From Maricaulis parjimensis (GTDB taxonomy: Bacteria; Pseudomonadota; Alphaproteobacteria; Caulobacterales; Maricaulaceae), in contig NZ_JADOTT010000008.1 in assembly GCF_016817355.1 (NCBI RefSeq), positions 39,787-103,786 on the forward strand: DNA of 64,000 nucleotides, written 5' to 3'. Below are positions 8,724 through 16,543 of this stretch, one piece after another. The notes under the pieces were generated by a model. It did no database searches and had not been told where the DNA came from. It saw only the letters and a list, made by a program, of their open reading frames with translations. Both the position numbers and the translations under genes were made by a program. How positions within the stretch are numbered: position 1 is the first letter of the stretch; each line of letters starts with the position of its first letter.

Positions 8724-9898
8724 TAGCGTGCCAGTTCTTTCATCGCGGCATCCACGCCTTCCAGCGTCAGCGGGAACATGCGGTCCGGCCCGATCAGTTC
8801 CTGGATCAGCCGGGTGGAGTAGGAATGCTCCCACCATTTCTCCGGCGTGGGATTGATCCAGATCAGATGCGGCCAGGTGTCGACGATGCGCTTGATCCAG
8901 ACGGCGCCGGCTTCCTCGTTCCAATGCTCCACGGACCCGCCATCATGGGTGATTTCATAGGGAGCCATGGCGGCATCACCAACGATGATGACTTTCCAGT
9001 CGTGCGGGTATTTGTGCATGAGATCCATGGTCGGCACGGTCTCGGCACGGCGGCGCAGATTGGAGCGCCACATCCCCTCATAGGGGCAGTTGTGGAAGTA
9101 GAAATATTCGAGATTCTTGAAGGTGGATCGGGCGGCGGAGAAGAGCTCCTCGCACATTTTCACATGCGGATCCATCGAGCCGCCGACATCGAACAGGGCG
9201 AGCACCTTGATCGCATTGCGGCGTTCCGGACGCATGACGACATCCAGCCAGCCCTGTTTGGCCGTGGCGTTGATCGTATTGTCCAGGTCGAGTTCTTCAT
9301 GGGCGCCGTCGCGGGCGAATTTGCGCAGGCGGCGCAGGGCGACCTTGAGATTGCGCGTGCCGAGTTCGCGGTCGCCATCGAGATCCTTGTAGCGGCGCTG
9401 TTCCCAGACCTTCACCGCCTTCTTGTTGCGGCTTTGCCCGCCAATCCGCACGCCGGCGGGATTGTGGCCGGAATGGCCGAAGGGCGAAGTGCCGCCCGTG
9501 CCAATCCACTTGTTTCCGCCTTCATGGCGTTCCTTCTGCTCTTCCAGACGCTTTTTCAGCGTCTCCATGAGCTCGTCGAAAGGCATTTCCTTGAGCGCCG
9601 CCATCTCCTCTTCGGAGAGCTGGCGCTGCATCATGGCTTCCAGCCAGTCGGCCGGGATTTCCTTGTCGCCGAAAAGCTGAGTGAGGGTTTCAACGCCTTT
9701 GAAGACATGGGCAAAGACCATGTCGAACTTGTCGAAATCCTTCTCGTCCTTGACCAGGGCGGCGCGGCTGACGGAGTAGAAATGGCCGATCTCGGGCGAG
9801 ACCACGCCCTTGTCGAGCGCCTCGAGCAGGGTGAGGTATTCCCGCGTGGTGACGGGAATGCGGGCAGCGCGAAGCTCGGTGAAGAAATGATGCAGCAT
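8723..9898 (-). CDS. CoxE-like VWA domain protein
   Basis: A 391-residue cytosolic protein with a C-terminal von Willebrand A domain. The N-terminal helical part (about 1-130) is Lys/Glu rich, and a Gly-rich linker follows (GGTSPFGHSGHNPAG). The metal-ion site near residue 230 reads 'LALFDVGGSMDPH', the DxGxS form typical of CoxE-type proteins rather than DxSxS. A later 'IIVGDAAMAP' strand fits the VWA fold. Such proteins work with MoxR AAA+ ATPases in metallo-enzyme maturation or chaperone-like remodelling. A MoxR gene lies 1.6 kb upstream on the same strand, separated by two unrelated genes. Confidence 0.88.
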   Translation of the reverse strand: MLHHFFTELRAARIPVTTREYLTLLEALDKGVVSPEIGHFYSVSRAALVKDEKDFDKFDMVFAHVFKGVETLTQLFGDKEIPADWLEAMMQRQLSEEEMAALKEMPFDELMETLKKRLEEQKERHEGGNKWIGTGGTSPFGHSGHNPAGVRIGGQSRNKKAVKVWEQRRYKDLDGDRELGTRNLKVALRRLRKFARDGAHEELDLDNTINATAKQGWLDVVMRPERRNAIKVLALFDVGGSMDPHVKMCEELFSAARSTFKNLEYFYFHNCPYEGMWRSNLRRRAETVPTMDLMHKYPHDWKVIIVGDAAMAPYEITHDGGSVEHWNEEAGAVWIKRIVDTWPHLIWINPTPEKWWEHSYSTRLIQELIGPDRMFPLTLEGVDAAMKELAR

Positions 9899-10022
9899 GA
9901 TGGGAACAGGATAGCGCGCGTCGCGGTCGTGTCGATGCTTTCAGTGAGGTGGACGGGTTCCTTTTTGGCAGAGCCGGTCTAGGCTTCCCATCCTGTTCCT
10001 GCGTGCCCTGAGAGGCTGTGTC

Positions 10023-10718
10023 ATGTCTGCCGTCCTGATTGCTGCCCTCGCGGGTTTGACCCTGGTCCAGTCGGAACCGGCGGCCGGGGCGCCGCCCTCG
10101 AATGCCAGCCGGCTGCAGGACATGCTCAATGCGATGCGCGATGACACGCCGGAGCATGAGGCCGAGCGCGAGGCACGGCTGCAGGCCGATGCTCGGGCCT
10201 ATATCGCCGAGGTGGAGGCTGCCCTGCAGGCTCTGCGGGGCTATGCGCCGGCCATGCGCACGGGTGATGAGGCGGACACGCTCGCCGTACTCGACCAGTT
10301 TGATGCCTGGGCAGAGCTGTATGCTGTGGGCGACACGCATGCCCTCACAGCCGACCAGCAGGCGCGTCGCGCAGAATTCCTGAGACAGGCCGCCTGGGCG
10401 CAGGCCCGTCTCCTGCCGCGACTGCGCAGCGGGCTGGGCGCGATCGACGTTCTACGGCCGCGCACGCATTGCAGCGCCCAGAGCGGGCCGTCGGGTGTGA
10501 TCCTGTGCACCAATCCGGCCTTCCAGCGGGAAAGTGAAGTGCGCGATTTCCGCTATCAGACCCGCGACCTGTTTCGCCGCCTGCGGGCGCGACGGGTTCT
10601 CTACAAACCCTTTGCCTCGCAGGCGACGAATTACCGGTCCGACAGCTATGAACCGCCGCGGGACAACCAGATGGTGATCTGGGACCGCAATGGCGGTTTC
10701 AGGGATGTCAGCGATTAG
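10023..10718 (+). CDS. exported hypothetical protein
   Basis: A 231-residue protein with a short hydrophobic N-terminus (VLIAALAGLTLVQSEPAAGA) that looks like a signal peptide. The body is helical and charged (ALN-AMRDD, EAEREARLQADA). It has two Cys near 'THCSAQSG' and 'ILCTNPAF' that could form a disulfide in the periplasm. The C-terminus is Arg/Tyr rich. I do not recognise a family. It sits divergent from the VWA gene and converges with an acetyltransferase, with a four-base stop overlap. Confidence 0.65.
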   Translation: MSAVLIAALAGLTLVQSEPAAGAPPSNASRLQDMLNAMRDDTPEHEAEREARLQADARAYIAEVEAALQALRGYAPAMRTGDEADTLAVLDQFDAWAELYAVGDTHALTADQQARRAEFLRQAAWAQARLLPRLRSGLGAIDVLRPRTHCSAQSGPSGVILCTNPAFQRESEVRDFRYQTRDLFRRLRARRVLYKPFASQATNYRSDSYEPPRDNQMVIWDRNGGFRDVSD

Positions 10719-11365
10719 GTGATGGTGAAGCGCTCCAGAGCGTCGACATCCGCTTTCATGAGCGCATCGGACGCGGCCTGGATGGTCTCCACCGGCCAGT
10801 CCCACCATTTCAGCTCCAGCAGGCGTTCGATATCCGCTTCGGGCAGGCGTTTGCGGATCGGGCGGGCCGGATTGCCACCGACAATCGTGTAGGGCTCGAC
10901 ATCGGCCGTCACGACGGATTTGGCGGCGATGATGGCGCCAGGCCCGACCGTGACGCCGGGCATGATCACGGCATCCCAGCCGATCCAGACATCATGTCCG
11001 ATCGTGATGCCGCCCTTGTTCGGCCAGGGCCCGGGATCGGGTTCGCCCCAGGCGCCGAAAATGGAGAAGGGATAGCTCGACAGGCGGTCGGCAAAATGAT
11101 TGCCGCCATTGAGCACGAAGCTGGCGCCGTGTGCGATCGAGCAGAATTTCCCGATCACGAGTTTGTCCTCGATGAAATCGAAGGCGTATTTCACATGGTC
11201 GGCAAAGCGCTCGGGATCTTCAAAGGAATGGATATAGGTGAAGTCGCCGGCCTCGATCTTGGGGTGATCGGCGACAAGCGGTTTGAGATAGGCCATGGAG
11301 GGCGCCGCCGGCAGGGGCGTGCGCATCATGGGATCAAGGGCGGGATGTGAAACAGGCGCTGTCAT
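10715..11365 (-). CDS. CatB-type xenobiotic (hexapeptide) acetyltransferase
   Basis: A 216-residue left-handed beta-helix acyltransferase. The core holds 'KLVIGKFCSIAHGASFVLNG' with the catalytic-type His in 'GGNHFADRLSSYPF'. The hexapeptide run 'ITIGHDVWIGWDAVIMPGVT' and 'VGPGAIIAAKSVVTADVEPY' follows, then 'IVGGNPARPIRKR', which is characteristic of CatB/VatD-type chloramphenicol or streptogramin acetyltransferases. Many chromosomal members have other acceptors, so drug resistance should not be assumed. It is a single gene converging with the exported protein at 10023. Confidence 0.9.
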   Translation of the reverse strand: MTAPVSHPALDPMMRTPLPAAPSMAYLKPLVADHPKIEAGDFTYIHSFEDPERFADHVKYAFDFIEDKLVIGKFCSIAHGASFVLNGGNHFADRLSSYPFSIFGAWGEPDPGPWPNKGGITIGHDVWIGWDAVIMPGVTVGPGAIIAAKSVVTADVEPYTIVGGNPARPIRKRLPEADIERLLELKWWDWPVETIQAASDALMKADVDALERFTIT

Positions 11366-11543
11366 GAACAGACCTCGGGTGTGGGGTGGTTTCAGTGACG
11401 TGAAACGCGCCCCCGGTTTCCCGGGCGGACGCGGGGTCTAGCCGCGATTGTTCATCGGAACGCTCTCCTGTAGTGTTGAGGGGGTGATAGCCGGGGGCGG
11501 GGCGTCCCGTCCAGTGGAAAGACGCCCCGGCAATCCCGTGTTC

Positions 11544-12431
11544 TTATGCCGCACCCGGACCGCGCGGGCCACCGCCCGGCGTGCCGGGTCCGCCCTGGCG
11601 GCGGGCCATGAAGGCGAGCTTTTCGAACAGCATCACGTCCTGCTCATTCTTCAAGAGCGCGCCATGGAGCGGCGGGATCAGCTTGCGCGGATCGCGTTCG
11701 GACAGGACGGAGGGATCGATATCCTCCACCAGAAGGAGTTTGAGCCAGTCCAGGAGTTCCGAGGTGGAGGGCTTTTTCTTGACGCCCGGCACATCGCGGA
11801 TCTCGTAGAAGAGTTTCAGCGCTTCGGACAGAAGCCGGCCCTTGAGGCCTGGATAGTGGACCTCGACGATTTTCTTCATCGTCTCTTCGTCGGGGAAGGC
11901 GATGAAGTGGAAGAAGCAGCGGCGCAGGAAGGCGTCCGGCAGTTCTTTCTCATTGTTGGAGGTGATGATGACGACGGGGCGGTTTTCCGCCTTCACCGTT
12001 TCGCCGGTCTCGTAGACATGGAATTCCATCTTGTCGATTTCCTGCAGGAGATCGTTCGGAAATTCGATGTCGGCCTTGTCGATCTCGTCGATCAGGAGCA
12101 CCGAGCGTTCCGGCGCGACGAAAGCTTCCCAGAGCTTGCCGCGGCGGATGTAGTTGTCGATGTCGTGGACCTTGTCATCGCCCAGCTGGCTGTCGCGCAG
12201 ACGCGCCACAGCGTCATACTCGTACAGGCCCTGGCGGGCTTTGGTCGTTGACTTGATGTGCCATTCGATCAGCGGCATGCCCATGGCACGCGCGACCTGT
12301 TTGGCCAGTTCAGTCTTGCCCGTGCCCGGCTCGCCCTTGACGAGCAACGGGCGCTCGAGAGCCACCGCGGCGTTGACCGCGGCGCTCAGTTCGCCGTCTG
12401 CGACGTATTGATCGGTACCTTCAAAGCGCAT
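11544..12431 (-). CDS. MoxR-family AAA+ ATPase
   Basis: A 295-residue AAA+ ATPase. Walker A is 'GEPGTGKTE' at residues 33-41. Walker B is 'VLLIDEIDKAD' near residue 110, and sensor 1 is 'VVIITSNNEKELPDAFLRR' with the arginine finger region after it. The C-terminal lid carries 'STSELLDWLKLLL'. A Gly/Pro-rich tail (GGPGTPGGGPRGPG) ends the protein. MoxR ATPases team with VWA proteins, here most likely the CoxE-like protein at 8723-9898, to insert cofactors or remodel target complexes. Confidence 0.92.
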   Translation of the reverse strand: MRFEGTDQYVADGELSAAVNAAVALERPLLVKGEPGTGKTELAKQVARAMGMPLIEWHIKSTTKARQGLYEYDAVARLRDSQLGDDKVHDIDNYIRRGKLWEAFVAPERSVLLIDEIDKADIEFPNDLLQEIDKMEFHVYETGETVKAENRPVVIITSNNEKELPDAFLRRCFFHFIAFPDEETMKKIVEVHYPGLKGRLLSEALKLFYEIRDVPGVKKKPSTSELLDWLKLLLVEDIDPSVLSERDPRKLIPPLHGALLKNEQDVMLFEKLAFMARRQGGPGTPGGGPRGPGAA

Positions 12432-12576
12432 GCTTCCGACTTAGCGCGATTGGTCGCATGTCTCCAGAGGTCATACGCCGTTAATTATCTATGCGTGCAA
12501 TGCGCCCGTGAATTAAGACACTGTAAAGACGAATCCTCTCGACTGGGCAGGCATATTGGTAGAGGTGCATAGAAAA

Positions 12577-13290
12577 ATGGCTGATGGGATGATCCGGACC
12601 CAGAACTTTTTCGCCTTCGATTGGCTGACCGGCAAGGTCGCCGATTGCGATCCGAACTTTCCGACCACGCTCTATGCGTGGGACGGTGAGGTGCTGGACC
12701 TGAAGGCGGTCGACACCGCGTTTTTTGGTTTTGTCCAGGAAGGTGATGCCGTGCTGACGACGTCGTCGGGCACGTTCACGCTGGGCGCGGGCATGTATTT
12801 CTCCGCCAATAATGTTCTCTCCGTCAAAGGCGGCAAGGGCATCGTGATGGCCCGCGAGAACCACCAGGCTTTCTTCATGGTCGGCGGTCCCGTCGAAGAG
12901 AAGGGCCGGCTGAAATACATCGATGGCTGCACGGACAGCCTGCTGATCTCGCCGGTCAAGGAAGGCGATCCCTGCCTGAACCTGCTCTTCTTCCCGCCGG
13001 GCATTGACCAGACCCCGCACACGCACCCCTCCGACCGGATCGGTGTGGTGTTCTCGGGCAAGGGCGAATGCGAGACACCGGAGGGCATCACCCAGCTCGA
13101 GCCGGGCGTGATGTTCCGCATCCCCTATGAGGGCAATCACAAATTCCGCACTTTCGACAGCGAGATGCGTGTCATCGCCTACCACCCGGACAGCGATTTC
13201 GGCCCGCAGGACGAAGACCACCCGATGATCAACCGGACCATGGTTGATGGTGTGTCGGCTTCGAAGATCGACGCGATCCGGACGAAATAG
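12577..13290 (+). CDS. cupin-domain protein
   Basis: A 237-residue protein with two beta-barrel halves. The second half, about residues 145-215, has the cupin metal motif 'HTHPSDRIGVVFSGKGE' and a later 'PYEGNHKFRTF' that supplies the final His. The first half (GDAVLTTSSGTFTLGAGM) looks like a degenerate cupin without ligands. The start is uncertain; I favour the ATG at 12577 with AGAGG upstream, although an ATG at 12589 is possible. Such bicupins include dioxygenases, isomerases and binding proteins. Nothing around it shows the substrate. A strong terminator follows. Confidence 0.75.
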   Translation: MADGMIRTQNFFAFDWLTGKVADCDPNFPTTLYAWDGEVLDLKAVDTAFFGFVQEGDAVLTTSSGTFTLGAGMYFSANNVLSVKGGKGIVMARENHQAFFMVGGPVEEKGRLKYIDGCTDSLLISPVKEGDPCLNLLFFPPGIDQTPHTHPSDRIGVVFSGKGECETPEGITQLEPGVMFRIPYEGNHKFRTFDSEMRVIAYHPDSDFGPQDEDHPMINRTMVDGVSASKIDAIRTK

Positions 13291-13314
13291 TTTTTGCTTC
13301 ATCGCTGAACAATC

Positions 13315-13341
13315 AGGGCGCCAATCGGCGCCCTTTTTGTT
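13315..13341 (+). terminator. rho-independent terminator of the cupin gene
   Basis: An 8-bp perfect GC-rich stem (13315-13322 with 13327-13334), loop AATC, then a run of T. Confidence 0.92.
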
Positions 13342-13368
13342 TGGCTGAATGCTTGTCGCTACACACAG

Positions 13369-13473
13369 CGTCATCCTGACGAAGGTCAGGACCCAGGTCG
13401 TAGGGCCGGGTCCAGCCAAGCTTGGCGCCATCCCGCTTTATGACCTGGGTCCCGGCATTCGCCGGGATGACGG
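13369..13473. repeat. dispersed palindromic repeat, family B, copy 1
   Basis: The left end GTCATCCTGACGAAGGTCAG leads to ACCCAGG; the right end is CCTGGGT followed by CCGGCATTCGCCGGGATGAC. The outer ends and the inner ACCCAGG/CCTGGGT pair by inversion, and each arm also makes its own small hairpin. The same element is present in the opposite orientation at 60473-60543. It sits between the cupin terminator and a GIY-YIG gene. Confidence 0.85.
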
Positions 13474-13540
13474 TGAAACGTGATGCGCGTCACATTTGGA
13501 ATGGCGTGCGCTGGCTAGGCTTTTCGGGAGGGGAGCCGGC

Positions 13541-13849
13541 ATGCCCAAGCATCCGTGTGTCTACATTCTCGCCAGCAAGCGCAATGGCACACTTTATGTC
13601 GGAGTGACTGGCGATATCGCCATACGTGTGTGGATGCACAAGCAGGGCAAGGGTTCTGCATTCACCCGCAAATATGGCGTCGACAAGCTGGTCTGGTGCG
13701 AGTTCCACGAGGATTTCGGGTTCGCCATTGCCAGAGAGAAGCAGCTCAAGAACTGGCGGCGCCTCTGGAAGTTAAACCTGATCGAAGAGCGCAATCCGGA
13801 CCGGGCAGACCTCTACGAGACCATCCAGATGTGGGCACCGCTCGACTAA
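13541..13849 (+). CDS. GIY-YIG nuclease-domain protein
   Basis: A 102-residue single-domain GIY-YIG protein. The start at 13541 follows GGGAGGGGAG and opens 'MPKHPCVYILASKRNGTLYV'; the longer frame has no ribosome site. The motifs are C-V-Y for GIY, then Y-V-G, the Arg in 'DIAIRVWMHKQG', 'TRKYGVDKLVW' and the Glu of 'REKQLKNW'. This matches the YhbQ/UPF0213 class. Such proteins cut or nick DNA in some cases, and their cellular role is poorly known. It lies directly behind a palindromic repeat and ends one base from the convergent neuB-like gene. Confidence 0.88.
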   Translation: MPKHPCVYILASKRNGTLYVGVTGDIAIRVWMHKQGKGSAFTRKYGVDKLVWCEFHEDFGFAIAREKQLKNWRRLWKLNLIEERNPDRADLYETIQMWAPLD

Positions 13850-13850
13850 C

Positions 13851-14768
13851 CTATTTCCCCGCCCGGTCGTCCGCTTCCCATTGTGGGCGGAGCCAGGTTT
13901 CGCCGTCGGCGGAGGGGTGGCCGGTGGCGGTATCATAGCGGCCGCGGCGCAGATTGCGGCGGCGGTTGATTTCGCTGGCGGCGGGCTTTTTCTCACCATC
14001 ACCGAGTGCCTGTTCGAGCAGGCGCAGATCGGCGATCAGGGCGGCGAGTTCATCCATCTCCATGGCGAAGGGATGGTCCGGACCTTCCAGAGAGCGGCTG
14101 AAAGTGACGTGTTTCTCGATCACCACTGCGCCCAGGGCGGCGGCCGCGATGGGAGCGGTATGGCCCGGTGAGTGGTCGGACAGGCCGACCTTGCGACCGG
14201 TGGCCGTTTTCAGCGTCGTGATGGCGGACAGGTTGAGATCATCCCAGCTGGGCGGATAGCTGGCGGCGCAATGCAGGACGGTGATGTCGGAACAGCCGGC
14301 ATGCTTGAGCGTGGCAATGGCGTCTTCCACCTCGTCCAGATAGGACGCGCCGGTGGACAGGATGACGGGCTTGCCGGTCTGGCCCAGCTTGCTCAGAAGC
14401 GGCGCGAAAGTCATGTCGCCGGAGGCCACCTTGTAGCGCTTAACGCCGATGCGCTCCATCAGGTCGACCGCTTCGAGTGAGAAGGGCGTGGACATGAATT
14501 CCACGCCATTGTCCGTCGCGCACTGCATCAGCGGGGCGTGCCAGTTATCGGGCAGTCCGGCATTGCCGAAAGCAGCATATTTCGGGTTCTCGACCACCTG
14601 GCCGTCGGCATCGCGGATGAAGCGCGCGATCAGCCCGTCACGGGTGAGGGTCTGGAATTTGACGACATCGGCACCGGCGCGGGCCGAAGCCTCGATATAG
14701 CGCTTGGCCTCGTCCAGATCGCCGCCATGATTGGAGCCGATTTCGGCGATGATATCGATATGGGTCAT
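13851..14768 (-). CDS. NeuB/PseI-type nonulosonic acid synthase, short C-terminus
   Basis: A 305-residue synthase expected to condense phosphoenolpyruvate with a six-carbon amino sugar to a nine-carbon sialic-acid-like sugar. The TIM barrel has 'IIAEIGSNHGGDLDEA', 'GADVVKFQT', 'FMSTPFSLEAVD', 'YKVASGD', 'ILSTGAS', 'VLHCAASYP', 'GLSDHSPGH', 'VIEKHVTF' and 'GPDHPFAM', all family hallmarks. Family members are usually near 340-350 residues with a C-terminal SAF (antifreeze-like) domain that contributes an Arg to the neighbouring active site. Here only about 45 residues follow the barrel, and a full SAF domain is not visible. It is the last gene of the minus-strand glycosylation operon and abuts the cytidylyltransferase gene without a gap. 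Confidence 0.87.
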   Translation of the reverse strand: MTHIDIIAEIGSNHGGDLDEAKRYIEASARAGADVVKFQTLTRDGLIARFIRDADGQVVENPKYAAFGNAGLPDNWHAPLMQCATDNGVEFMSTPFSLEAVDLMERIGVKRYKVASGDMTFAPLLSKLGQTGKPVILSTGASYLDEVEDAIATLKHAGCSDITVLHCAASYPPSWDDLNLSAITTLKTATGRKVGLSDHSPGHTAPIAAAALGAVVIEKHVTFSRSLEGPDHPFAMEMDELAALIADLRLLEQALGDGEKKPAASEINRRRNLRRGRYDTATGHPSADGETWLRPQWEADDRAGK

Positions 14769-15497
14769 TCAGGAAGCCAGGTCGGTGATGATGGAATGGA
14801 GGACCGCGTTCTCTTCCATCAGACGGCAGATATGCAGCGTGTCGACGGGCCAGCCACGGGCCAGGAGTTCGGCATGGACCGAGCGGACGACATCGAGATC
14901 ATCGGGCGTGTCCACGGAGAGGTCGATTTCCGGATGGCGCAGCGCTTCGGGGAATTCCACGACATGGCAGCGATAGCGGTCGAGATGTTCGCGGATATGA
15001 ATGGTAACATGTTCGCGGTCGCGCACCGTTGTGGCCGGATCTTCGTCGATCTGGCGCAGGACGGCGGTCTCGACGACTTCGGCCCGCAGTCCCTTGGGCA
15101 GGTGCCCGTCGGCCGGGCGCGTGTATTCAGCGCCATGGGCGCGATGCTCGGCGACACATTTCGCGATCACATCGGGATCGCGGAAAGGGCTGTCCGAGGT
15201 GATGCGGATCAGGGTTGAGGCCAGGGTCGCATCGGCGACCAGGAGAAAGCGGCTCAGCACATTTTCTTCCGATCCGCGGAAAACGCGGATGCCCTCGGCC
15301 TTGGCCAGTTCCACCACGGCGTCGTCGTCCGGGGCCTCGGTCGTCGCGATGACCAGCTCATCCACGCCGGGAATGTCACGGAGACGGCGGCACTGATAGG
15401 CGAGCAGGGAGACATCCTCGTACAGGGCTTCCAGGATTTTGCCGGGGAGCCGGTTGGAGCCTGTGCGGGCCTGGATGACGGCAACGGTACGGGTCAA
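14769..15497 (-). CDS. SpsF/PseF-type cytidylyltransferase
   Basis: A 242-residue nucleotidyltransferase that would activate the nonulosonic acid as a CMP-sugar. The N-terminal signature 'VAVIQARTGSNRLPGKILEAL' (read in pieces) gives the Arg and Lys of the CTP-binding loop. 'VIATTEAPDDDAVVELA', 'VFRGSEENVLSRF' and 'LIRITSDSPFRDP' follow, with the metal-binding Asp in the last; 'LSVDTPDDLDVV' ends the fold. This is the SpsF (COG1861) branch. Translation starts at TTG, overlapping the ATP-grasp stop as TTGA, which implies coupling. The substrate is inferred from the adjacent neuB-like gene. Confidence 0.87.
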   Translation of the reverse strand: MTRTVAVIQARTGSNRLPGKILEALYEDVSLLAYQCRRLRDIPGVDELVIATTEAPDDDAVVELAKAEGIRVFRGSEENVLSRFLLVADATLASTLIRITSDSPFRDPDVIAKCVAEHRAHGAEYTRPADGHLPKGLRAEVVETAVLRQIDEDPATTVRDREHVTIHIREHLDRYRCHVVEFPEALRHPEIDLSVDTPDDLDVVRSVHAELLARGWPVDTLHICRLMEENAVLHSIITDLAS

Positions 15498-16543
15498 GGT
15501 CTACCCTCCGGGGTGGTCGGAATTTCAATGTCCTGCCAGGTGCGGACCATACGCTTTGCAGAATAGGGCGGAAAGGTTGACGGGATATGGCCGTCCAGAT
15601 GCTCCGACCCGGCCAGCATGCGGACCAGGAGTTCGGGCACGTTGAGCCCGGCAAGGGTCATCAGATAGCCAAAACCCCACATGCGCGGATTGATCTCCAG
15701 CAGATAGGGCGGTTCTCCCGGGGCCGGGCGTTTCACCTCGACGGCGGCGAGCCCGTGCCAGGGGCCGGAGGCTTCCAGAACGGCGAGCCCGGCCTTCATC
15801 AATTCGGGGTCATCCACCGTCTCGCCGGCGACAGCCACGCCGCCTGTGGGCGGGTTGGTCTGCAGCTTGCGGTGAAGGGTTGAAACAATGAGTTCGCCGC
15901 GGTTCCAGAGCGAGCCGATCGTGTAGACCGTCTCGGCTCCGCCGGGGATGTAGGACTGGACCACACAGGGACCGTGCACGGCGTGTGTCTCGCGCCAGGT
16001 CTCTTTCAGGGCCTCCATGTCCGCGGGATAGCTGACACCGCGGGCGCCGCGCGAGGTGCGGGGCTTGATCACGCAGGGGAAGCCGCCGGACCAGGCGTCC
16101 AGATCGGTTTCACTCTCCGGCTGGAGTGTGACGGGGCAGGGCAGGCCGCGTTCAGCGCAGCGGGCCAGCAGACGCCCTTTGTCGATGCCGAAAGCCACCA
16201 CGTCGGGATCGGCGACGGGGACACGCAGGCCGTTCTCCGTCCAGTCGCGCGCGACCGGAGCGAGGGCCGCGATTTCCGCTTCGGAACCGGGGATGATGAT
16301 GTCCAGATTGCGTTCGGCGCAGACGGCACGGACCGCGGCGCGGTAGGCCTCGGCATCGCTGGCCGATGGCAGGACGCAGGATTGTGTGCCCGGCTCGAAC
16401 ATGCCGCCAGCCAGGGCATTGATGTCGGCCGCGACCAGTTTGAGTGCCGGATCGGCCTGTTTCAGGGAGCGCAGCGTGCCCAGTCCGGGCGGAGCGCCCA
16501 CGCCGGTGACCAGAATGCCCGAGCTGAGCTGTGACAGGGTCAT
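15494..16543 (-). CDS. ATP-grasp ligase in the nonulosonate operon
   Basis: A 349-residue carbamoyl-phosphate-synthase-like ATP-grasp protein. An N-terminal Rossmann-like part 'GILVTGVGAPPGLGTLRSL' precedes the ATP-grasp core, with 'FGIDKGRLLARCAERGLPCP', 'PCVIKPRTSRGARGV', 'CVVQSYIPGG' and the metal site 'YLLEINPRMWGFG'. Family members join a carboxylate to an amine or thiol using ATP. Its ATG overlaps the sulfotransferase stop (ATGA) and its own stop overlaps the cytidylyltransferase start, so it is firmly in the operon. The likely job is tailoring the nonulosonic acid or an acyl or amino-acid substituent; the acceptor is unknown. Confidence 0.85.
   Translation of the reverse strand: MTLSQLSSGILVTGVGAPPGLGTLRSLKQADPALKLVAADINALAGGMFEPGTQSCVLPSASDAEAYRAAVRAVCAERNLDIIIPGSEAEIAALAPVARDWTENGLRVPVADPDVVAFGIDKGRLLARCAERGLPCPVTLQPESETDLDAWSGGFPCVIKPRTSRGARGVSYPADMEALKETWRETHAVHGPCVVQSYIPGGAETVYTIGSLWNRGELIVSTLHRKLQTNPPTGGVAVAGETVDDPELMKAGLAVLEASGPWHGLAAVEVKRPAPGEPPYLLEINPRMWGFGYLMTLAGLNVPELLVRMLAGSEHLDGHIPSTFPPYSAKRMVRTWQDIEIPTTPEGRP

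Noticed and set aside
10715-11365. Antibiotic resistance by the CatB-like acetyltransferase
   Set aside because: The fold matches, but chromosomal hexapeptide acetyltransferases of this kind often have other substrates, and there is no mobile context.
12481-12540. CtrA box upstream of the cupin gene
   Set aside because: TTAA words occur (GTTAATTATC, GAATTAAG), but no pair has the seven-base spacing.
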